Positions 57,911-64,000 of a stretch of DNA of 64,000 nt are shown piece by piece (positions within the stretch are counted from its first letter, which is position 1; each line of letters starts with the position of its first letter). Under the pieces are notes generated by a model that saw only the letters and a program-made list of their open reading frames with translations, had not been told where the DNA came from and did no database searches. The position numbers and the translations under genes are program-made. Origin of the DNA: Hyphochytrium catenoides (Eukaryota > Sar > Hyphochytriomycetes > Hyphochytriales > Hyphochytriaceae); assembly GCA_900088475.1 (NCBI GenBank), contig FLMG01002043.1, forward strand, positions 297 through 64,296, written 5' to 3'.

Positions 57911-60900
57911 AATAACAGACGGTAGGTCATAAAGAGCCACACGCGAACCGGATCTTGACCAAATCCTGGTCAGGAGGATTCACCCCTGCTTGTTCGGACC
58001 GTGAAGCAGCAGCAGGAAACCGCAGCCATCCAAACCGCTTGTGGACAGACTCCCCTCCTGTCCCCTGCTTCTGTTCCATTATCGACTTGATCCTTCTTGC
58101 TCTGGCAAGAATCTCTTCTCTTCTGTCTTCTCTCTCATGAGCTTACCTTCTGGTAGGACATGAACTGAGGGAAATGAGCCGATTGATAGTAACAAGAGGG
58201 CGAGGGGCGTGCCACGTGAAGCGAACGAAAAGATAAGACAAAGATGATGCCGTCACGATCTCTATTCCGCTCTGTCTCTCTCCCACTGTGGCAAGTTTGG
58301 CCACCGCTCATATTTCGCTGGACTCTTTCTCTACTTGATGCCCGACCAATGGTTGGGCAGGCCATTCTTAGGTGGGTAGTAAGGGTGACAGCTTTATAAC
58401 TATATGCCTTACTGTAGACCAACCCTGTGATTATCGGTACCATGTGGACATTAGAGAGGAAGGAGCCCGATTATTGCCAATGGGTAACGGACCAATCTAA
58501 GGTGCACTTGCCTACCTTTTGATTATGCTCCTTCTCTAAAATATGTGCCGTCTCTCCCTTCGTCCGTCCCCCTTCCCCTCCTCACTTCTGCTCTGCTGCT
58601 CTAGCTCGGCTCCCTTAGGTCACTCCAGCTATTGTACCGACCCACCCTCCTCCTTCTGCTTGCTGCTGCTTTATCTTTTAGAAGGACAAATGCCGGACAT
58701 TTTACCTCTTCGTTCTCTTCTCAAGCCTCTTCGTAGAAGAATCTCCATCCGTCGCTTGTTTTTCTTCGTTTCCCCGTCGTTCCAATAAGACAACGTCATC
58801 ATTGATCATTGATGAACGATCTTCCACCAGAAGCTAGGCAACCTTGATCGCTACTACTACTTCTACCACTATCTACCACTTATTGCGCACTACCACCGCT
58901 TCGCTACTTACATACCATCAACCTCGTGGTCAAGACAAATTACTCCTACCAGTAGTAGGTAGACGACGAGGCAGAAACGGCCTACACTATCGTGGAAGAG
59001 AATGAGGAAGAAGCAATAGTCGTAGAAGAGCAGCAGAGGTGGTTTACTATCCAGAAGGGAGCAGCAGCAGCATCTAGAGCGAGCAGCCTGAGATAGGGAA
59101 AACAACTGCTACTGAACACCAAGAAGAGAGAGAACAAGAATAAGAATAAGAAGAGGAGCAGCAAGAAGTGCTCCAAGAAGAACAGAAGAGCTTTGCTTTC
59201 TGCATATAATTCTTACTGCTTGTTTCGTCGGTTATTCCACGTTTGGTTTCCGTCAACGCTAATCTAATAAAAGACACTAGGGGAGAAGAGAAGGATGCAT
59301 AGTGACAAAGAAGAGAGGAGAAGGATCCGTACAGAAGAGTAGGAAGAGAAGTGAAGGCTGGTCCTTACGAAGGAAGCGGCAAGCTGCCTCTCCAAGGATA
59401 CATTTAAACCTTCTGCAACAATGCTAACGCCACCTTCTCCACGAATCGTATTCACTTCTCTTTCTCCAAGTCTGTACGGTACGCATCCTTCTTTCCTCTT
59501 CTCTTCTCTGTACGCATCCTTCTCCTCTTCCCTCCTAACGTTTCTTATTCGACCAGTGGTCACTTTTTTTTCTTCTATACGCCTCGTTTTCGTCGTCTCT
59601 TGTTCTCTTCTCGCATTCCGTCAGCATTCACTATAGGGTTATTTTTCTCCTGCTAGTTCTCCTGCGGCATTTGGTTATGATGCTATAAAGTAGTAGGAAA
59701 CAGATCATTGATGAAAGTAGCAAAGAAGAGAGAGAGAGGGAGGAACAAGAAAGAGGTGGGATTACTATATACAAGGGACGAGATGATGAGGGGAAAGGAA
59801 GTTAAAAAGCACCGCAAGGTATCATGGTCCCCGAATAGAGACAGTTCAATCGATCGCCTAGCGCGACTGTTCAGCTCCCCTGCATCTGTAGAACTTCAAA
59901 AACATTGATGTGAGGACGGTAGAAACACCGACAAATCGTTCTTCTGTTAACCTGCATCGAGAGCCAGCCTGGAGCGGATGTCTCCTATAGGTGCTGCTGC
60001 TGACCTCTGGTCAAAGTGCACTGTCTTCGGCTTCACATACTTTATTATGGCCACTCATTAGGAGCAGGCTTGTTCTTCTAAAGCTGCCTGAGTAGCCAGG
60101 GCTCAGCCCGTCATCGGAAGGACGCTGGGCAAAGCCGCCTATCATATAGGAAGACTGCTAATTGGATCACCGCAGTGTCCAGTACATGTAGTAGATGTAC
60201 TAAAAATGGATCAGAGATTGAATGTCTCAGCTCCAGTTGCCAGAAAGTCTTTTTGTCTTTCTTCTCACAGTTTGCCCTGGTGGTCTGCTCTCCCTCTCTC
60301 TCCTTCTTTCTGTATGTGTCCGTCTCTCTCTCTATTTGTCTTGCTCTCTCTCTCTACTCCCTCTCTTCTATAAGCACGAGCGAAGGAGCATGCGCGACTA
60401 CAGCGATCGAGAAGGAGAGAGACAATCACAGTTGAAGTGAGAGGCAGCGGAGGCGTAGTTGCACAGGCCGGTAGTTTTAGTTGGCTAATAAATCAATCAG
60501 CCTGAGGTTGTGCATCTATCCTCTTCGCGTTTACCGGTGTAGTGGGCCTCTGACCTTAACAGCGTTGGGCAAGGACAAGCAACGAGAGGAGGTCCTTCCA
60601 TCGACAAATGACGTACTTGAAGTCCTCTCATACTCCAGAGTGCTGCCTTGACCATTCACCCGCGTGACGAGACAGCGCGGTTATGAGGCTCAGACAGGCA
60701 TCCAGGAGTAGAAGAGCTGGTCTTAGCGAGTTTGAAGCATGGTGGAGCCACCAACGTTCTTCGATAATAAGAAAGAGGGGAGGGGGGAGAATGAGGGCGG
60801 TTGAGAAGAAGAAGGGGCATTGCCGCACGAACAACGGTCACCAATCTGCCGTGCCACCACGACCGACCCCCTCTTCGGATTCTGATGCGGTTTGGCTGCT

Positions 60901-61617
60901 GGCTGACATGCCTGGGAAGGGAGCCTCTTCCTACTACATCTAGCCCCAAACAGAGCGAGAAGACAGGGCAAGGAAAGAAAGAAAAAAAAGTGATGAGGCA
61001 ACCTTCTCCTGTATCAATAATCGATAGTTATTATCATCATCAGAATAGAACTTATTTAGTCTTTGAGGGGAAGCAATCTTCGGAATGAAACGATGCTTCC
61101 TGCTGGATGAGCTGCGAATTAATTTTTTCGAGCTGTGTACACAATGAAGAAGAAGGAATCCAGCCCATCTTTTCCTCCCACTCAAGCTTCTCGTTCAATA
61201 CTATTCTTCTTCTAGAAGGCCACCTTTCTACCTCATCTTCAACCTGCTTGTCTACTGTCCCATTGCGTGCCTACCAACCGTCATTGTGACTCACACATTG
61301 CGTTCAGTCGGTTCTTCCGTCTTCTTCCTTCGTGCTGAGATCCAGGCAGCTTCATGTCCGCCTCGTGTTATCCCTCTTCTTCTCCTCCTCGTCCCTGACG
61401 ACGACTAAATGACGCCAGCACTCTCTCCTTTCCTGTATGGTCTTTCTTTCAGGCCTATAACGGGTGGTGGTTACCGTGGTCATCAACGCAAGATCTTGAC
61501 GGACGGCGAGGAAAGCGTTATTATCGACCAGCAACGGCTCAGCTCAATAGGAGAAATATAAGTAGACGGGAAGTATCATTGCTCAACTTGTCGGAAGCAG
61601 TTACGTATAGCTTTTCT

Positions 61618-61730
61618 TCCCTTTTCTCTTCTTCCTCTTCCTCTTCTTCAGCGTTTTCTTCTTCTCCTTCTTCTTCTCCTCCTTCTTCTCCTCCTCCTCC
61701 TCCTTCTTCTTCTTCTTCTTTTACTTCTTA
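61618..61730. repeat. CTT/CTC pyrimidine triplet tract
   Basis: Over 100 bases almost purely of TTC and CTC triplets on the plus strand. Confidence 0.9.
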
Positions 61731-61959
61731 GTGCAGTAGCTACCAGTAAAAATTGTTTTTATAAAATCTATTTAGTAGTAGTACGGAGTAGTAGCTACTC
61801 ATCCCACAACTAGTTTTTGGGTAATAAATGCCATACCAACTGGCAAAAGTTTTACTTCTTTTACTTCTTCTTCTTAGTTAATCGTTATTAGTAGAAGATG
61901 TAGAAACCTTTATTTTCTATATAATAAAACAATAATAGTCAAAACAGTACAGTTGTAGG

Positions 61960-62030
61960 GAAAAAAGGAGAACAAGAAGAAGAAGAAGAGAGGAAGGAAA
62001 AAGAGGAGGAGGAGGAGGAGAAGAGACAAG
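61960..62030. repeat. AAG/AGG purine triplet tract, inverted to the 61.6-kb tract
   Basis: GAA/GGA-type triplets on the plus strand, the reverse-complement type of the upstream pyrimidine tract, about 230 bp away across an AT-rich core. Confidence 0.85.
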
Positions 62031-62694
62031 AGCCACAAAGTCTTGGTCTCTTCAACTCGCCCATCGTTATCAATAAAACAATGATGAATGATCCCTGATG
62101 AATGGATAAGTACAAGGCGGAGAAGGAGGCGAACAAGAAGAAGCCACTTTTGCTTCCTTCATCGTTCATGCCCGAGGAATTTTTTTAACGGCCAGACAGC
62201 TTCGAAGACCAGGAAATGCTGTCTATTTTTATTAGTTGATAAACCCATACTTGTCACTGCAATTAACCCCGTCGAGTGCCTATGATGGCCTAACTGAAGT
62301 TACGCGGTAGAGGGCTTTTACGTGACACACGGGAACCGTTGCAACAAATAAAAAAGGACTTGCTACACACACCGTTCAAGCAGCTCCGCACATTCGGTTC
62401 TCGCTGCTCTGGCTTTCTTCTTTCTTCCTCGCGCGCCCTTTACAGGAGATCTCACTGTCTTTTCTGATCTCTCCCCTCCCTCTGTCTTTCTCTATTTCCT
62501 TTATTATCGTGGATGATGCTGATGCTTCCGCTTCCACAGTACCAACTCTCCCTTTCTAGCTCCGGCTCTCTCTCTTTCTCCATTATTATTGGGAAGTTCC
62601 TCTTCCTGAGACTATTGAGGGAAAGTTATACTCCGTATGACGAGAAAGAGCAAAAAGAATTGAATCAGAGAAGTAGAGCGTCCCGCCATAGAGA

Positions 62695-63018
62695 GTGAGA
62701 GAGAGATAAATCGTGAAAGGAAGAGAACGTGGAACGACGAGCGTCACTAGACAGGCTAGTGAAAAGCGAGGGCAGAAGAAAGACATAAGATGGAAGACAG
62801 AGAGAGAGTTTTAGAACTACAGAGAACACGAGAAGAGAGAGAGAAAGCCCGACGAGGGGAGCAGAGAGAGAAGAGACGGGATAGAAGAGGAAGGGGGGAT
62901 CAACAGAACGAAAAAGAGGGAGGTAGGGAGAGAAAGAGCAGAGAGGGAGAGAGAAAGAGAGCGTCAGAGAGAGAGAGAGAGAGAGACGAGCAAAGAGAGG
63001 GTGAGAGAGGGCGACGAG

Positions 63019-63050
<32 letters not shown>

Positions 63051-63060
63051 AATTGAAGAA
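62695..63060. repeat. GA-rich purine block with TA run
   Basis: About 360 bases of nearly uninterrupted purines on the plus strand. A (TA)10 run at 63019-63038 interrupts it. Arg/Glu-rich frames here are repeat translations. Confidence 0.9.
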
Positions 63061-64000
63061 AAGAAAAGAGCTACTTCAGAACCGGCTGCCTTTTCTCAAT
63101 AGCAGCAGAAAATGAGTTGCAGGAGACGAAGAGAAGGGCGTGTCCTAGAACAACGTAAAAAGAAGCGAGAATAAGGAAGGAGAGAACCAGAGAGAAAGAA
63201 AAGAGGGGAGAGAGAGAGAGGAAGGAAAGGGAGAGAGACAGGGAGAGGCGCAGAGGGAAGAACGTACACAGGAAACGACCATTCGCACGAAAGAGAAAAG
63301 AACTGCACTTTCTTTCTAAGGAATATCTCTTCTCTGAGGAGGACGCTGTAATAAGAAACACAGAAACTCCTTCTTTTTGATGTTTCGTCAGTTTCTGTAC
63401 CATTTGCCGAGTTTTTCTCTCTCGCGCGCGCGCACGCTTCCCACCACCACCCCGCTCTCGCCTGCATCTCTTCGTTCTTGTTCTCCTCCTGCACTCCTCG
63501 CCCTCTCTCCCACATCCCTAGGGGATCTTTCTCTCTCTCTCTCTTGTTGTCTTCTCTTCTGTTTATCTTTGGTCTCTTCCAGGAGATCCTGACAAGAAAG
63601 GACCCAAAAAGAGGCGCGTGGTGGGCGATAGAACTCTATTCTTGCGCTTTCTTCGTTTTCTTGGCGAGGAAGAACATCTTCTTTTGCCTTCTTTTTTATT
63701 TGATAAAGTCTGGGGAAGCTGCTGGGGAAAGAGAGAGAGAGGAGAGAGAGGGAGAGGGAGAGGGAGAAAGAAAAGAGAGACAAGAGAAACAACCAGAAGA
63801 CAAATAAATGTCAAAAGAAGAGCCTTCTTCTTCTCTTCTTTTCTGCCTCCATTCCGAAAGATTGATGGAGGCGATATAACCTCCTCCTCCAGAGGACACG
63901 TTAAGCAATATGGAGAGGGATAGCCTGGAATGTTGGAAGAGAGAAAAGAGAGAAGAGAGAAGAGAGGAGAGACACATTGGAAGAGCAAGAGCCATCGTCG
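63061..64000. other. Low-complexity window end
   Basis: Alternating GA and CT blocks, including a GA run at about 63730-63770 and CT at 63530-63545. Long frames exist on both strands in several phases at once, which is the mark of low complexity rather than genes. Confidence 0.6.

Larger units (their letters stand above)
57911..62690. other. Gene-poor, microsatellite-rich spacer
   Basis: Many short frames are encoded by CT, CTT and GA runs. No start, domain or splice structure supports a gene. AT-rich around 61.74-61.94 kb between two triplet tracts. Confidence 0.5.

Noticed and set aside
62790-63923. Arg/Glu-rich and Leu/Ser-rich frames on both strands
   Set aside because: Translations of GA/CT and TA repeats, open in several frames at once.
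1-64000. CRISPR arrays, bacterial operons, insertion sequences
   Set aside because: No regularly spaced repeats, no cas-like genes, no Shine-Dalgarno-led gene clusters; the window is plainly eukaryotic.

Overview
This is a eukaryotic nuclear scaffold. Most of the recognisable genes are split by GT-AG introns of roughly 60-450 bp with CT-rich acceptors. A nucleoporin, a lysosomal-type mannosidase and a PX-domain protein are present, a 34-base N gap sits in a CT microsatellite, and telomere-type CCCTAA units and long GA/CT tracts are scattered through spacers and introns. No species can be named. A chitin-deacetylase-type CE4 enzyme beside intron-rich housekeeping genes suggests a free-living or chitin-modifying protist, alga or early-diverging fungus-like lineage; this is an inference only.

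Layout. 0-3.3 kb: spacer with a telomere-like inverted repeat and one possible terminal exon. 3.3-14.7 kb (-): one large gene with more than 20 exons, identified as nucleoporin NUP188 from motifs spread along its length and from matching intron phases. 14.7-17.1 kb: nothing recognised. 17.1-18.1 kb (-): intronless, secreted, probably GPI-anchored polysaccharide (chitin) deacetylase. 18.1-21 kb: spacer with one possible small membrane protein. 21.0-22.8 kb (-): intronless multi-pass membrane protein. 22.9-23.6 kb (+): coding-like coiled-coil segments interrupted by an in-frame TAG. 24-26 kb: fragments of small split genes. 26.9-27.7 kb: a divergent pair of small genes. 28.3-29.3 kb and upstream (-): a PX-domain protein. 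31.0-36.6 kb (+): a many-exon protein with an N-terminal Cys-rich ribbon and two MABP-like repeats at the C-terminus. 37.0-43.6 kb (-): a class II alpha-mannosidase (GH38, lysosomal type) with a C-terminal membrane anchor. 43.7-49.7 kb: gene-poor. 49.7-50.9 kb (+): intronless secreted thaumatin-like protein. 52.6-53.35 kb (-): part of a membrane protein. 55.0-57.5 kb (-): two-exon LRR-like protein with an N-terminal myristoylation/palmitoylation motif, preceded by a tiny two-exon Cys-rich gene on the same strand. 57.9-64 kb: low-complexity spacer.

Functional picture. The secreted or surface proteins (chitin deacetylase, thaumatin-like protein) are intronless. The intracellular machinery (NUP188, PX protein, MABP protein, mannosidase) is intron-dense. 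PX, MABP and mannosidase genes lie together at 28-44 kb and all point to the endolysosomal system, but nothing shows that they are co-regulated. Exon joins were made by hand from splice signals and reading phase. Those marked phase-consistent are the most reliable; N-termini of split genes are the least.
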